Assembly: GCF_011578285.1 (NCBI RefSeq)
Contig: NZ_CP049916.1
Coordinates: forward strand, 2,480,001-2,544,000
Source of the DNA: Acinetobacter lanii
Lineage (GTDB): Bacteria > Pseudomonadota > Gammaproteobacteria > Pseudomonadales > Moraxellaceae
Direction of reading: 5' to 3'
DNA length: 64,000 nucleotides
Shown here: one piece after another, positions 1-8,875 of the stretch
How positions within the stretch are numbered: the stretch's first letter is position 1
How the letters are laid out: the number at the start of each line of letters is the position of its first letter
Made by a program: the position numbers and the translations under genes
The notes under the pieces: generated by a model
Database searches by the model: none
What the model saw: the letters and a program-made list of their open reading frames with translations, nothing else
What the model was told of the DNA's origin: nothing

Positions 1-1
1 A

Positions 2-112
2 TTCTTAAGACAAAAACTTAAAAAGCCAAGTTCACTCAGTGAATCACGTTACTTAAGACAGCAGTTAAATGAACTGACCAAAAAAATTGGCTTAAAGCTG
101 ATTAATGAATAA
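2..112 (+). CDS. 3' end of an unidentified CDS (partial)
   Basis: The window opens inside an open frame that reads 36 codons, rich in Lys, Leu, Arg and Gln, and stops with TAA at 110-112. The 5' part lies outside the window. It runs convergently into hemA and is followed by an A+T-rich inverted repeat that could terminate both transcripts, which fits a true gene end. Too little sequence is present to assign a family, and a chance open frame of this length cannot be excluded. Confidence 0.4.
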   Translation, partial: FLRQKLKKPSSLSESRYLRQQLNELTKKIGLKLINE

Positions 113-165
113 GACCGACTATCTACTGAGTCCTTTAATTTTTTAAACAATATTATTTTTAGAAT

Positions 166-199
166 AAAACGATAAAACACCTATCCGTTTTATCGTTTT
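166..199. terminator. bidirectional A+T-rich hairpin between the left-edge gene and hemA
   Basis: A perfect 13-bp inverted repeat pairs 166-178 (AAAACGATAAAAC) with 187-199 (GTTTTATCGTTTT) around an 8-base loop. The T-rich arms give each strand a U-rich end. It overlaps the hemA stop codon and sits between two convergent reading frames. Confidence 0.6.
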
Positions 200-1473
200 G
201 GTTTACGTTCTTTTTGGAAAATATCTTTCAAACTTTCCTTAATCCCTGCAAAGATTTCAGGATCATCAGATTTAGCGACTTCTCGTAACAACAATGAAGT
301 TGGGTGCAATAACTTTTGAGTTAAACGATGGGCAAATTCTTGCATCACCACCGTGCTGTCTTCACCCGCTTGAATGCGCTCTAAAGCCAAGCTCAACTCA
401 TGTTCTTTGGTTTGTTCGCCATGTTCACGGAACTGATGAATGGTTTCCCCGGCCTGGCTGACTTTCTGCTGCATGATCAACTGGGTGACCAATTGATTGA
501 CCATGACTTCCGCTTCAACGGCGGCCTGACGACGCTGCGCTAAGTTGTCATCAATCACGGTTTGCAAATCATCGACACCATATAAATACACGCCATCGAG
601 GTTTTTAACTTTCGGTTCAATATCGCGTGGTACGGCTAAATCGACCAACAACATCGGTTGATAACGACGTTTTTTCAATGCAGCTTTGACATCTGCATAG
701 GCAATCACTTGATGCAAACTGCCTGTACAACTGGAAATCACATCAGCACGATGCAGGTTTTCAGCCAATTGATCAAAAGGTACGATTTCAACGTCTACGC
801 GATGTTGAATTTCTTTTGCCAAGTTTTCCGCACGTTCACGACCACGGTTACAAATCAGGACTTTCGCCACACCCATTTCGGCCAAATGCTTTGCGACAAG
901 GCTGTTCATTTCGCCGGCAGCGACGACCATAACGGTGAGTTTTTCAGCTTTCGTAAATACTTGCAGTGCCAATTGCGCCACTGCATAGCCCATAGAAACC
1001 GCATGATTACCTACCGCGGTTTCTGAACGCACACGTTTGGCTGCATAAAATGCATATTCAAAAATATGATTGAGATTTTGCGACACGATGTCAGATTCTT
1101 TGGCTAAATTTAGCGCAGTTTTAACCTGCCCCATAATTTGAGGCTCACCCAACATCAGTGAATCTAAGCCACTGGCCACACGCATTAAATGAGTGACTGC
1201 ATCGGCATTTTCATACTGATAGACGTGTTTATTGAGTTGATTTACATCAACACCATTTTTTTGTGCAAGCCAATCCAATACCATATCGGCATTTTCAGCC
1301 ATGGCATAGACTTCAGTGCGATTACAGGTCGACACCACCACCATATCGTTTAGATCGGGGTGACGACTTTGCTCAAGCAAGACCTCTTTTAATTTTTCAG
1401 GATTAAAAGCCACTTGCTCGCGTAATTCGACTGAGGCTGTTTGATGGTTGACACCCAATGCAAAGAAAGACAT
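190..1473 (-). CDS. hemA: Glutamyl-tRNA reductase
   Basis: HemA reduces glutamyl-tRNA(Glu) with NADPH to glutamate-1-semialdehyde, the first committed step of C5 tetrapyrrole (heme and siroheme) synthesis in the cytoplasm. The 427-residue length is typical of the family. The catalytic Cys is C50 within STCNRTEVY (48-56). The N-terminal [11 protein letters not shown] signature (9-19), the GEPQI substrate loop and a Rossmann-type VVAAGEMN segment are all visible. The gene diverges from the TPR-lolB-ispE group, a conserved arrangement in Acinetobacter and Pseudomonas. No strong ribosome binding site precedes the ATG. Siroheme synthase (cysG) in the same window uses the end product of this pathway. 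Confidence 0.97.
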   Translation of the reverse strand: MSFFALGVNHQTASVELREQVAFNPEKLKEVLLEQSRHPDLNDMVVVSTCNRTEVYAMAENADMVLDWLAQKNGVDVNQLNKHVYQYENADAVTHLMRVASGLDSLMLGEPQIMGQVKTALNLAKESDIVSQNLNHIFEYAFYAAKRVRSETAVGNHAVSMGYAVAQLALQVFTKAEKLTVMVVAAGEMNSLVAKHLAEMGVAKVLICNRGRERAENLAKEIQHRVDVEIVPFDQLAENLHRADVISSCTGSLHQVIAYADVKAALKKRRYQPMLLVDLAVPRDIEPKVKNLDGVYLYGVDDLQTVIDDNLAQRRQAAVEAEVMVNQLVTQLIMQQKVSQAGETIHQFREHGEQTKEHELSLALERIQAGEDSTVVMQEFAHRLTQKLLHPTSLLLREVAKSDDPEIFAGIKESLKDIFQKERKPKR

Positions 1474-1578
1474 ATCAGATCATCAATTCGCTAAATTTAT
1501 GCTATTGTGCAATAACGGTGTCATAAAAAGCATTACTTGGATAAAAATTTGCGTCAAATAAATAGCCGAAACAACGGC

Positions 1579-3261
1579 ATGACAATAAAGCAGTATTCTA
1601 CCACATTCTTACTTGTTGGTAGCATGGCTTACAGTCCTCATCTTAGAGCATCTGAAGAAATTAATCATGCAAATTTAAATCGGAATGCTATTCAACAGAC
1701 CATGATCGCAGAGTTTGCGCTCGCGGCGAACGATGTCGCCACGGCTTTACATAATTATACCGTGCTCGCCATTCGCAGTAACTCGACTCAAGTTAAACAA
1801 CGTGCACTTGATATAGCATTGGAACAAAACGACTTACAATCGGCTTTAAACATTGCGACCCATTGGGTGGTTCAAGAACCTGAAGATGTCCCGGCTAAGT
1901 TCTATTTGGCGCATATTGCACTCAAATCGCATGAATATGAATTGGCGGCTGATGTTCTCGACACGATTCTTAATCTAGACCCTGATTCAAATTTAGAACT
2001 GATTCTTGAAGGAATTTCACCCGAATCCGCTGAAGATCGGATCAATTTGCTAAATACACTGAATAAGAGTAAAGAAAAAACCAATCCGTCTATTTTGGTG
2101 TTGATCGCAAGTTTAGAAGCGCAAAATGATCAGCTTGATCAAGCCCTCAAAACCGTCAATAAAGCCTTAAAACGTAAACCCAAAGTCACCGCCTATATTG
2201 CACTAAAAGCCAATTTACTCAATGCAATGGGCGATGAAGCAGCCACATTAAAGTGGTATGAAAAAAGTAGTCGACGTAATCGAAACAATTTAGAGGTCAA
2301 TTTGGCTGAAGTTCGTTATTTGATTAAGCTGAACAAGTCCGAATTGGCTTTAGATAAACTTAAAAAAATCATTAAAAAATGGCCGGATGCTGAAGAAGCT
2401 CTATTTATTGCAGGACTAACCTCAATCGACCTTAAACAATATGAATTGGCTGAACAATATCTGGTTGAACTGCGCGCCTCAAACCAATATCAAAATGACG
2501 CTTATTATTATTTGGCGGTGAATGCCGAGCGTAAAGAACATTTCGAAACAGCCAAAGCTTATTACCGCTTGGTCGATGGCAACTTATACGCGGTTTCAAG
2601 ACGTAATTTGATTAGCATTTATGAGCGTCAAGGTAAACTGAATGATGTTTTACGCTTTTTAACTCAGGAACGGGTCAATTACCCACAACAAGCCAGTTTC
2701 TTGTATCAAGCGCAGGCTGAAATTTTAAAACGTATGGGCAATAAAAAAGCTGCATTAGGTTTACTCAGAGAAGCTGTGAAAAATCTGCCGGATGATCCAG
2801 AATTACTCTACTCTGAAGTGTTATTGCTTGATCCCTTTCAAGATCGCGATCAACTCGATCAAGTGCTGAAGCAATTACTAGAAATTGAGCCGAATAGCCC
2901 CACGTACTTAAATGCCTATGCCTATACCCTCGCACTCCAGAATCGACGTTTAGATGAAGCACGGGCTTACGCCGAACACGCATTAGAAACTGCACCTGAG
3001 CAGGCCTCTATCTTAGATACCTTGGGTTATATCACTTTTTTACAAAATGACTATCCCACTGCCTCTTTAGTTTTAGCCAAGGCTTATGCACTGAGTAAAA
3101 GTGTCAATATTGGGGTGCGTTATGCCAAATCGCTGTATATGCAAGGCGAGATGGATCAGTTCAATCAAGTGTTACAGCAACTGCAACAAAATCACCCGAA
3201 TGATCCACAATTAGCCCCACTCCATCAATTACTGTTAACCACAAATGCAAAACCGAGTTAA
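1579..3261 (+). CDS. Tetratricopeptide-repeat protein, probably exported
   Basis: This protein of about 560 residues is built almost entirely of TPR-like helix pairs (for example around the segments QALKTVNKALKRKP and ILDTLGYITFLQNDYPTA), which normally act as protein-interaction scaffolds. The frame is open from a TTG at 1537, but the ATG at 1579 is preferred because it puts a hydrophobic signal-peptide-like segment (TTFLLVGSMAYS) at the extreme N terminus with a possible cleavage site near residue 25. The stop is 5 bases before lolB, so the two are probably co-transcribed. The same TPR-lolB-ispE order is found in other Pseudomonadales. The exact partner is unknown; a cell-envelope role is inferred from context. 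Confidence 0.8.
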   Translation: MTIKQYSTTFLLVGSMAYSPHLRASEEINHANLNRNAIQQTMIAEFALAANDVATALHNYTVLAIRSNSTQVKQRALDIALEQNDLQSALNIATHWVVQEPEDVPAKFYLAHIALKSHEYELAADVLDTILNLDPDSNLELILEGISPESAEDRINLLNTLNKSKEKTNPSILVLIASLEAQNDQLDQALKTVNKALKRKPKVTAYIALKANLLNAMGDEAATLKWYEKSSRRNRNNLEVNLAEVRYLIKLNKSELALDKLKKIIKKWPDAEEALFIAGLTSIDLKQYELAEQYLVELRASNQYQNDAYYYLAVNAERKEHFETAKAYYRLVDGNLYAVSRRNLISIYERQGKLNDVLRFLTQERVNYPQQASFLYQAQAEILKRMGNKKAALGLLREAVKNLPDDPELLYSEVLLLDPFQDRDQLDQVLKQLLEIEPNSPTYLNAYAYTLALQNRRLDEARAYAEHALETAPEQASILDTLGYITFLQNDYPTASLVLAKAYALSKSVNIGVRYAKSLYMQGEMDQFNQVLQQLQQNHPNDPQLAPLHQLLLTTNAKPS

Positions 3262-3266
3262 TCCAC

Positions 3267-3851
3267 ATGTTTAAACATATCAAAATTGCCCTGATCTTAT
3301 CGAGTACACTCAGTGTAATAGCGATGACAGGCTGTCAAAGTTTTACCCAGAACAAAGCTGTTTCATCGACACAAAGCCCTCAGGTAGCCAATCAATTTAA
3401 CCTGCAAGGTAAGATTGGTGTGAAAACACCACAACAATCAGGCAGTGCCTTTTTCACTTGGCAACAAAACCAAGAGCAGTATGATATTGAACTCAGTGGC
3501 ATCTTAGGGGTGGGTAAAACTCAAATTTCCGGTCAACCCGGTCAAGTCACTTTAAATAGCGCCAAAACCGGCACCATCACGGCAGAATCGCCTGAAGAAT
3601 TGCTTGAACGTGCCACCGGATGGCAAGCGCCGATTACCAATTTGGTCGATTGGGTTCAAGCCAAGACCACATCCGATACGGCAAAAACAGAAAAAGATGC
3701 GCAAAACCGTTTAGCGCAGATTATTGAAGATGGTTGGACAGTAAATCTAAGCTATAACGATGCTGCAACTTTGCCGAATAAGTTGATTTTGCAGCAACAG
3801 CTTGAAACAGGAAAAGAAAACCGTATTACAATGGTCATTCAAAACCGTTAA
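3267..3851 (+). CDS. lolB: Outer-membrane lipoprotein receptor LolB
   Basis: LolB accepts lipoproteins from the periplasmic carrier LolA and inserts them into the inner leaflet of the outer membrane. The 194-residue protein starts with a lipoprotein signal peptide ending in the lipobox AMTGC (Cys23), as expected since LolB is itself a lipoprotein. The following FNLQGKIGVKTP and SGSAFFTWQQ segments match the start of the LolB beta-barrel-like fold. It lies between the TPR gene (5-base gap) and ispE (21-base gap), the usual neighbours. Its partner LolA is encoded at about 24 kb in this window. Confidence 0.93.
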   Translation: MFKHIKIALILSSTLSVIAMTGCQSFTQNKAVSSTQSPQVANQFNLQGKIGVKTPQQSGSAFFTWQQNQEQYDIELSGILGVGKTQISGQPGQVTLNSAKTGTITAESPEELLERATGWQAPITNLVDWVQAKTTSDTAKTEKDAQNRLAQIIEDGWTVNLSYNDAATLPNKLILQQQLETGKENRITMVIQNR

Positions 3852-3872
3852 TCCTTTAAAAGCGTTCTTGTT

Positions 3873-4697
3873 ATGATTCGTGTTCCCTCACCTGCCAAGT
3901 TGAATCTGTTCTTACACATCACCGGTCGCCGTGAAAATGGTTATCACGAACTGCAAAGTATTTTTCAGTTGATTGATTTGTGCGATTGGATGGAATTCAC
4001 ACAAACAGAAGATCCACAGATTCAGATTGATGGCCTAGACAGTGTCGATCTGGAAAATAATCTGATCTATAAAGCCTTAACGATGATCAAACCCTATGCA
4101 AAAGTTGGGCAATTGGGGTTGAAGATTTGCATTGAAAAAAATATTCCCATGGGTGCAGGTTTGGGTGGTGGCTCCTCTAATGCTGCGACCACACTACTGA
4201 TAGCGAACAAAATTTGGCAATGTGGATTAACAATTGAACAATTGGCTGATTTAGGCGTGAAGCTAGGTGCAGATGTGCCGATCTTTGTGCATGGTAAAAA
4301 TGCTTGGGCAGAAGGCATTGGTGAACACTTAACATTCATAGACTTAGATCAAAAACAGTTCATTGTGCTGAAACCTGATTGTTTTATCAGCACTCAACTG
4401 CTTTTTTCACAAAAAGCGTTGACAAGAGACACGAAGACCTCTAAATTTTGCGCCTATCAGGAAACGCCATCTGATTTTGGAAATAACTTTGAGCCTTTGG
4501 CAAGAAGCTTATACCCTGAAGTCAATGAAGCGATGCAATATTTAGATCAGTTCGGTGTTGCTAAACTTACAGGTACAGGTGCTTGTGTGTTTATTGAAGT
4601 AATGAAAGATATGAATCTTGATGAGATTCTTGCCCATTCACCATGTAAATCTTACTTAGTGAATAGCTTAAAAGAATCACCATTAAATCATATTTGA
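3873..4697 (+). CDS. ispE: 4-diphosphocytidyl-2-C-methyl-D-erythritol kinase
   Basis: IspE phosphorylates CDP-methylerythritol with ATP in the MEP pathway to isoprenoid precursors. The 274-residue protein has the GHMP-kinase layout: SPAKLNLFLHITGRR near the N terminus (catalytic Lys9), the glycine-rich ATP loop PMGAGLGGGSSNAAT (92-106) and LGADVPIF with the catalytic Asp134. The C-terminal LTGTGACVF motif is also present. The product pathway feeds the prenyl synthase IspB encoded at 25.7 kb. The first tRNA-Gln gene begins only 10 bases after the stop codon, so read-through into the tRNA cluster is plausible. Confidence 0.97.
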   Translation: MIRVPSPAKLNLFLHITGRRENGYHELQSIFQLIDLCDWMEFTQTEDPQIQIDGLDSVDLENNLIYKALTMIKPYAKVGQLGLKICIEKNIPMGAGLGGGSSNAATTLLIANKIWQCGLTIEQLADLGVKLGADVPIFVHGKNAWAEGIGEHLTFIDLDQKQFIVLKPDCFISTQLLFSQKALTRDTKTSKFCAYQETPSDFGNNFEPLARSLYPEVNEAMQYLDQFGVAKLTGTGACVFIEVMKDMNLDEILAHSPCKSYLVNSLKESPLNHI

Positions 4698-4707
4698 GTT
4701 ATATGAT

Positions 4708-4782
4708 AGGGGTATCGCCAAGTGGTAAGGCACCGGGTTTTGATCTCGGCATCCGTTGGTTCGAATCCAGCTACCCCTGCCA
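4708..4782 (+). tRNA. tRNA-Gln(UUG), copy 1
   Basis: The 75-base gene has CCA encoded at its 3' end and folds as a cloverleaf: an AGGGGTA/TACCCCT acceptor stem, GGTTCGAATCC T-arm and a 7-base anticodon loop TTTTGAT giving anticodon TTG. It begins 10 bases after ispE. Copies 1, 2 and 4 are identical. Confidence 0.97.
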
Positions 4783-4820
4783 TTTTCATCTGTAGATGTT
4801 TGCGCTATATGCAAAGTATT

Positions 4821-4895
4821 AGGGGTATCGCCAAGTGGTAAGGCACCGGGTTTTGATCTCGGCATCCGTTGGTTCGAATCCAGCTACCCCTGCCA
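4821..4895 (+). tRNA. tRNA-Gln(UUG), copy 2
   Basis: Identical over 75 bases to copy 1, with the same TTG anticodon and encoded CCA. It is separated from copy 1 by a 38-base spacer and from copy 3 by 24 bases, so the cluster is probably processed from one precursor. Confidence 0.97.
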
Positions 4896-4919
4896 TTCTT
4901 TACATATCTGCTCAGCATT

Positions 4920-4994
4920 AGGGGCGTCGCCAAGTGGTAAGGCACCGGGTTTTGATCTCGGCATCCGTTGGTTCGAATCCAGCCGCCCCTGCCA
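4920..4994 (+). tRNA. tRNA-Gln(UUG), copy 3, acceptor-stem variant
   Basis: Same length, anticodon (TTG) and arms as the other copies, but the sixth and seventh acceptor positions are C,G instead of T,A. The opposing strand changes from TACCCCT to CGCCCCT, so both base pairs are kept as G-C pairs. All other positions equal copies 1, 2 and 4. Confidence 0.97.
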
Positions 4995-5086
4995 TTTTAA
5001 GTTCAAAAAGACGGAACAAAACTTACTACATCTTTGTGAAGCAACCTTGACAAAGCATTGTAAAAATATTAAAGTTCTGCCGCATT

Positions 5087-5161
5087 AGGGGTATCGCCAA
5101 GTGGTAAGGCACCGGGTTTTGATCTCGGCATCCGTTGGTTCGAATCCAGCTACCCCTGCCA
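5087..5161 (+). tRNA. tRNA-Gln(UUG), copy 4
   Basis: Identical to copies 1 and 2, with encoded CCA and TTG anticodon. It follows a longer 92-base spacer and ends 36 bases before the prs start codon. Confidence 0.97.
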
Positions 5162-5197
5162 TCTATTTCTAAACATTCCAACCGCCAAGGGTGCTTC

Positions 5198-6151
5198 ATG
5201 CCCAATCTTGTCGTTTTTAGTGGAACTGCACATCCACAATTCGCCCAAAAAGTCGTTAGCCATCTGCACATTCCTTTAGGTGCTGCATCTGTAGGTCATT
5301 TCTCTGACGGTGAAATCGCTGTCGAAATTACTGAAAATGTACGTGGTAAAGACGTGTTTATCGTTCAGCCTACTTGTGCCCCAACCAATGACAACCTTAT
5401 GGAAGTTTTGGTTATGGCAGATGCTTTGCGTCGTGCAAGTGCTGGCCGTATCACAGCTGTCATCCCTTACTTCGGTTATGCTCGTCAAGACCGTCGTCCA
5501 CGTTCTGCACGTGTGCCTATCACTGCAAAAGTTGTTGCTGATATGTTAACAACTGTGGGTATTGATCGTGTTGTCATGATCGACCTACACGCAGACCAAA
5601 TCCAAGGCTTCTTCGATATTCCTGTAGATAACATCTACGGTACGCCTGCTTTGCTTGCTGACTTACGTCAACAACAACATCACAACTTGATGGTGGTTTC
5701 ACCTGACGTTGGTGGTGTAGTTCGTGCACGTGCTGTTGCCAAACAAATGGGTGATATTGATCTTGCAATCATTGACAAACGTCGTCAAAAAGCAAATGAA
5801 TCACAAGTGATGCATTTGATTGGCGATGTGAAAGATCGTGATTGTGTGATTGTCGACGATATGGTGGATACCGCAGGTACATTGTGTAAAGCTGCTGATG
5901 CACTGAAGTCATTTGGTGCGCGTAAAGTGGTTGCTTATGCAACTCACCCTGTTTTATCAGGTAAAGCCATTGAGAATTTACGCAATTCTGTGATTGATGA
6001 ATTGGTTGTCTGTGACACCATTCCACTTTCAGAAGAAGCGCAAGCACTTGGTAAGATTCGCCAAGTTTCAGTTGCTAGTATGGTTGCTGAAACAATTCGT
6101 CGTATTAACAACGAAGAATCTATTAGCGCAATGTTTGATAGTTATCTATAA
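5198..6151 (+). CDS. prs: Ribose-phosphate pyrophosphokinase
   Basis: Prs makes phosphoribosyl pyrophosphate from ribose-5-phosphate and ATP, for nucleotide, histidine, tryptophan and NAD synthesis. The 317-residue protein starts MPNLVVFSG, with an AAGGG ribosome site just upstream of the ATG at 5198; upstream in-frame codons lie inside the last tRNA and are not used. Visible signatures are [18 protein letters not shown] with the metal-binding His, the flexible DKRRQKANE loop and the PRPP loop [12 protein letters not shown]. The ispE-tRNA-prs-rplY-pth order is conserved in Gammaproteobacteria. A hairpin with a T-run follows the stop. Confidence 0.97.
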   Translation: MPNLVVFSGTAHPQFAQKVVSHLHIPLGAASVGHFSDGEIAVEITENVRGKDVFIVQPTCAPTNDNLMEVLVMADALRRASAGRITAVIPYFGYARQDRRPRSARVPITAKVVADMLTTVGIDRVVMIDLHADQIQGFFDIPVDNIYGTPALLADLRQQQHHNLMVVSPDVGGVVRARAVAKQMGDIDLAIIDKRRQKANESQVMHLIGDVKDRDCVIVDDMVDTAGTLCKAADALKSFGARKVVAYATHPVLSGKAIENLRNSVIDELVVCDTIPLSEEAQALGKIRQVSVASMVAETIRRINNEESISAMFDSYL

Positions 6152-6168
6152 TACACCGCTGAAATTCC

Positions 6169-6195
6169 AAAGCCCTGCCATTTTGGTGGGGCTTT
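6169..6195 (+). terminator. hairpin after prs
   Basis: AAAGCCC pairs with GGGCTTT and the stem continues through wobble pairs to a short ATTTT loop. It lies between prs and rplY, so some transcripts probably stop here before the ribosomal protein gene. Confidence 0.6.
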
Positions 6196-6249
6196 CTATC
6201 ACTAGATCGGTCGCAGGTCTAGTTCATTAACTTAAATAGGATGTCTATC

Positions 6250-6546
6250 ATGGCAAACTTCGTATTAAACGCAGAAGCACGTGAAGAAGCTGTACAAGGG
6301 AAAGGTGCGAGCCGCCGCCTTCGTTTACAAGCTAAAGTACCAGCAATCATCTACGGTGGTGAAGCTGCTCCAGTTTCTGTAACTTTAGAATTACGTCAAT
6401 TGGTTAAATTCTTAGAAGACAACAAATTCTTCGAAGAAGTAATCGAAATCAATGTTGATGGTAAAGTTGAAACTGTTAAAATCCAAGCGTTACAACGTCA
6501 CCCATCTAAAAACACGCCAATGCACGCTGACTTCAAACGCGCATAA
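6250..6546 (+). CDS. rplY: 50S ribosomal protein bL25, short form
   Basis: bL25 binds 5S rRNA in the large subunit. The 98-residue product begins MANFVLNAEARE and matches the single-domain form of E. coli rather than the longer CTC-type protein. Conserved features include GKGASRRLR followed by KVPAIIYGG near the N terminus and LQRHPSKNTPMHADF near the C terminus. An ATG nine bases upstream is in frame, but the start at 6250 leaves AGGA at a normal spacing. pth follows after 19 bases, an arrangement seen widely in Proteobacteria. Confidence 0.95.
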   Translation: MANFVLNAEAREEAVQGKGASRRLRLQAKVPAIIYGGEAAPVSVTLELRQLVKFLEDNKFFEEVIEINVDGKVETVKIQALQRHPSKNTPMHADFKRA

Positions 6547-6565
6547 GTGTTAATGGTGTAAATTA

Positions 6566-7144
6566 GTGTCAAATATTTCACTGATTGTTGGTTTGGGCAA
6601 CCCAGGTTCTGAGTATGCTCAAACCCGCCATAATGCAGGCTTCTGGTATGTAGAACGCCTCGCACAGCAATATGGCATTTCTCTCAAAGCTGATCCGAAA
6701 TATAAAGGCATCAGTGGTCGCGGTAAAATCGAAGGTCAGGACGTTCGTCTGTTATTACCAACAACTTTTATGAACCTCGTGGGTCAAAGTGTTGTACCCT
6801 TCGCCAAATTCTATCAAATTTCTCCTGAAGCAATACTCATTGCACACGACGAACTCGATATGAACCCGGGTGTCATTCGCCTCAAAACTGGCGGTGGTCA
6901 TGGTGGTCATAATGGTTTACGTGACATCGTTCCACACATTGGCGCCAATTTCCATCGTTTACGTATTGGTATTGGTCATCCTGGATCTAAAGAACGTGTC
7001 TCAGGTCATGTGTTGAGTAAAGCACCATCTAGCGAACAATCGCTGATGGATGATGCGATTCACCATGCTTTAAGCCGCACAAAATTATTGGTAAATGGTG
7101 AAATTCAGCAGGCAATGAATCAAATAAATGCCTATAAACCTTGA
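6566..7144 (+). CDS. pth: Peptidyl-tRNA hydrolase
   Basis: Pth cleaves peptidyl-tRNA dropped from ribosomes and recycles tRNA. The 192-residue protein has the family N terminus LIVGLGNPGSEYAQTRHNAG with Asn12 and catalytic His22. It also has PTTFMNLVGQSV, HDELDMNPG with the conserved Asp, and the GGGHGGHNGLRDI loop. Translation starts at a GTG at 6566. It sits 19 bases after rplY and is likely co-transcribed with it. Confidence 0.97.
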   Translation: MSNISLIVGLGNPGSEYAQTRHNAGFWYVERLAQQYGISLKADPKYKGISGRGKIEGQDVRLLLPTTFMNLVGQSVVPFAKFYQISPEAILIAHDELDMNPGVIRLKTGGGHGGHNGLRDIVPHIGANFHRLRIGIGHPGSKERVSGHVLSKAPSSEQSLMDDAIHHALSRTKLLVNGEIQQAMNQINAYKP

Positions 7145-7290
7145 TCTAAAAAATTAATCTTGGTTAAACAATTTTTCTTGCCATGTTTAAAATTTGAGAG
7201 CAAAATGCGCTTTCAATTGCATCCCCCAACATAGAAGTTGTTGTTTAATCATAAGATAACAAAACTTAGGGCTACTAGGAGACGCTTTCC

Positions 7291-7671
7291 ATGCTATCTC
7301 GTTTATTAAAAGCAAAAATTCACCGTGCAGTAGTGACTCAAGCTGAGCTTCATTATGAAGGCTCATGTGCTATTGATGGCGTCTTGTTAGATTTAGCGGG
7401 TATTCGTGAATATGAAGAAATTCATGTTTGGAATGTCACCAACGGTAAGCGTTTTACCACCTATGCAATTCGTGGTGAAGAAAATTCAGGCATCATTTCA
7501 GTCAACGGTGGTGCTGCACATCAAGCCGATGTCGGCGATCTTGTGATCATTGCAACCTTTGGTGATTTTACCAATGCAGAAGCTGATGCACACAAACCAC
7601 GTCTTGTTTATGCAAACCCAGACAATACTGTGAATCACACTGCAAACTGTATTCCAGTTCAAGTGGCTTAA
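7291..7671 (+). CDS. panD: Aspartate 1-decarboxylase precursor
   Basis: PanD decarboxylates aspartate to beta-alanine for pantothenate and coenzyme A. It is made as a proenzyme that cleaves itself between Gly24 and Ser25 in HYEGSCAID, turning Ser25 into the pyruvoyl cofactor; that site is intact. The 126-residue length, Lys9 and the later [12 protein letters not shown] segment are typical. A GGAG-like site precedes the ATG. It stands alone, with 146 bases separating it from pth and a terminator behind it, and no panB or panC nearby. Confidence 0.96.
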   Translation: MLSRLLKAKIHRAVVTQAELHYEGSCAIDGVLLDLAGIREYEEIHVWNVTNGKRFTTYAIRGEENSGIISVNGGAAHQADVGDLVIIATFGDFTNAEADAHKPRLVYANPDNTVNHTANCIPVQVA

Positions 7672-7691
7672 TTTTTTAAGTGTATGTGATA

Positions 7692-7722
7692 GAAAAAAGC
7701 TGGCAATATGCGAGCTTTTTTC
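7692..7722 (+). terminator. terminator after panD
   Basis: AAAAAAGCT pairs with AGCTTTTTT around an 11-base loop, ending in a T-run on the plus strand. It lies 20 bases after panD and just before the convergent DUF2750 gene, so it may serve both. Confidence 0.65.
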
Positions 7723-7742
7723 TTGTTTAGATTTACAGTAAA

Positions 7743-8129
7743 TCAACTCGGTTTGACTTTGCTTGAAAAGATCAACTCAATCTCAGTCGGCTCAGCGACA
7801 CGACCCATATCTTGCGGAGACTTAAAAATTGCCAAATGCATATTGGCTTGTTTTAACTGAGGCACCAATTCTTCGCTAAACTGTTTGACGTTAAATTCTT
7901 GCGGCTTATACCCTGCCCACTCACCAACCGCATTGGCAGTGGCAAAGTCTTCATCCGACCAGACTGGGAACAATTGATAACCTTGCTCATCATCCCGAAA
8001 TACCGCCCAAGACTCTCCAACCAACCCCCAAACCCGACCTGTTTCAATCACTTGATCTAAAAAAAACTCGTAACGGTCTTCAATCGGCAATGCCAGTACT
8101 GTTTCTAATTCTGTTGCTTCAATAGTCAT
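7743..8129 (-). CDS. DUF2750 domain protein
   Basis: The 128-residue protein matches the DUF2750 family by length and pattern: a helical start followed by GRVWGLVGESWAVF, then LFPVWSDEDFA and a C-terminal half with SEELVPQLKQ. No signal peptide or membrane segment is visible, so it is probably cytoplasmic. The family has no established function; some members lie near immunity-type or regulatory genes, but nothing here points to a role. It is convergent with panD and 143 bases downstream of the DUF1289 gene. Confidence 0.7.
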   Translation of the reverse strand: MTIEATELETVLALPIEDRYEFFLDQVIETGRVWGLVGESWAVFRDDEQGYQLFPVWSDEDFATANAVGEWAGYKPQEFNVKQFSEELVPQLKQANMHLAIFKSPQDMGRVAEPTEIELIFSSKVKPS

Positions 8130-8272
8130 AATTTTTCCATTGTTATAAATTATTCACATTATTTTAAACAGTTTACTGTTTTTTGAAAGCGAAAATCACT
8201 AAAAACACATCTTTAGTGACATTTTCAAGCTGTTGTTCTGCTTAGACTATTCTGCGCAATCAGATCTCAGGC

Positions 8273-8782
8273 TCAATCCTCTTGCATCGCTTGCGATAAG
8301 CTCCGACTCATCCCATCTGCGCGCAACCATGCCAAATCATAGCTTGCATTGGCTAAAGCCAACACACGACGCTCAAACTCAGTCCAAATGGGCTTCACCT
8401 GATGCGGCTCAATCCCTAAGCCACTCTCATGCGCCAAATGCTTATTTTTTTCACACAACTTTAACGCATGATAAAGCTTGCGTCCTTTGCTCGCGGTTTC
8501 AAAGACCCGAATACGTTTCGAATGAATAAAGCCTTCAATGTGCTGAAGATTGGCAAGCGGTAACATTGGCAGCAAGATTTGATCCAATTGAGCATCCAAT
8601 CGCTTCCATATCGTCTGTCGCTGTTCTTCATTGTAGGTATTCCACCGAATCACCTCATGGTTGAATCTTCGGCAACCACGACAGACTGCATCACCAAATA
8701 CCGTAGAGCAACGCCCTGCACATGGGGTAAGAGAAGGTATTCGACGATCATTACTCAACTTTTTTTCCTCAATTAAAACCAT
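8273..8782 (-). CDS. DUF1289 (Cys-rich) domain protein
   Basis: The N-terminal part holds the DUF1289 pattern PCAGRCSTVFGDAVCRGCRR, a small four-cysteine domain thought to bind metal or an Fe-S centre. It is followed by a helical region with NEEQRQTIWKRLDAQL and about 100 further residues that I cannot place. The ATG at 8782 is preferred; the frame stays open 13 codons further to 8821, toward the trhO promoter region. It diverges from trhO. The C-terminal extension is longer than in minimal DUF1289 proteins. Confidence 0.75.
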   Translation of the reverse strand: MVLIEEKKLSNDRRIPSLTPCAGRCSTVFGDAVCRGCRRFNHEVIRWNTYNEEQRQTIWKRLDAQLDQILLPMLPLANLQHIEGFIHSKRIRVFETASKGRKLYHALKLCEKNKHLAHESGLGIEPHQVKPIWTEFERRVLALANASYDLAWLRADGMSRSLSQAMQED

Positions 8783-8875
8783 ATTTCGGGTAGGGTTTTC
8801 TCGCAAAACAACGCAATTCAAGGTAGAATATGCGCCATAAATTTTATCCCTATATTAATACATTTGGAGTACTCC

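Noticed and set aside
1537..1578. Upstream TTG start for the TPR protein
   Set aside because: It would bury the signal-peptide-like segment behind 14 polar residues, whereas the ATG at 1579 places it at the N terminus.
4708..5161. Four near-identical 75-base units with unequal spacers, superficially CRISPR-like, and open frames running through them
   Set aside because: The units fold as tRNA-Gln cloverleaves with encoded CCA. The open frames on both strands repeat the same peptide because they simply translate the tRNA genes.
8233..8529. Plus-strand open frame of 98 codons opposite the DUF1289 gene
   Set aside because: It is antisense to a gene with a clear domain signature and has no ribosome site or protein-like composition.
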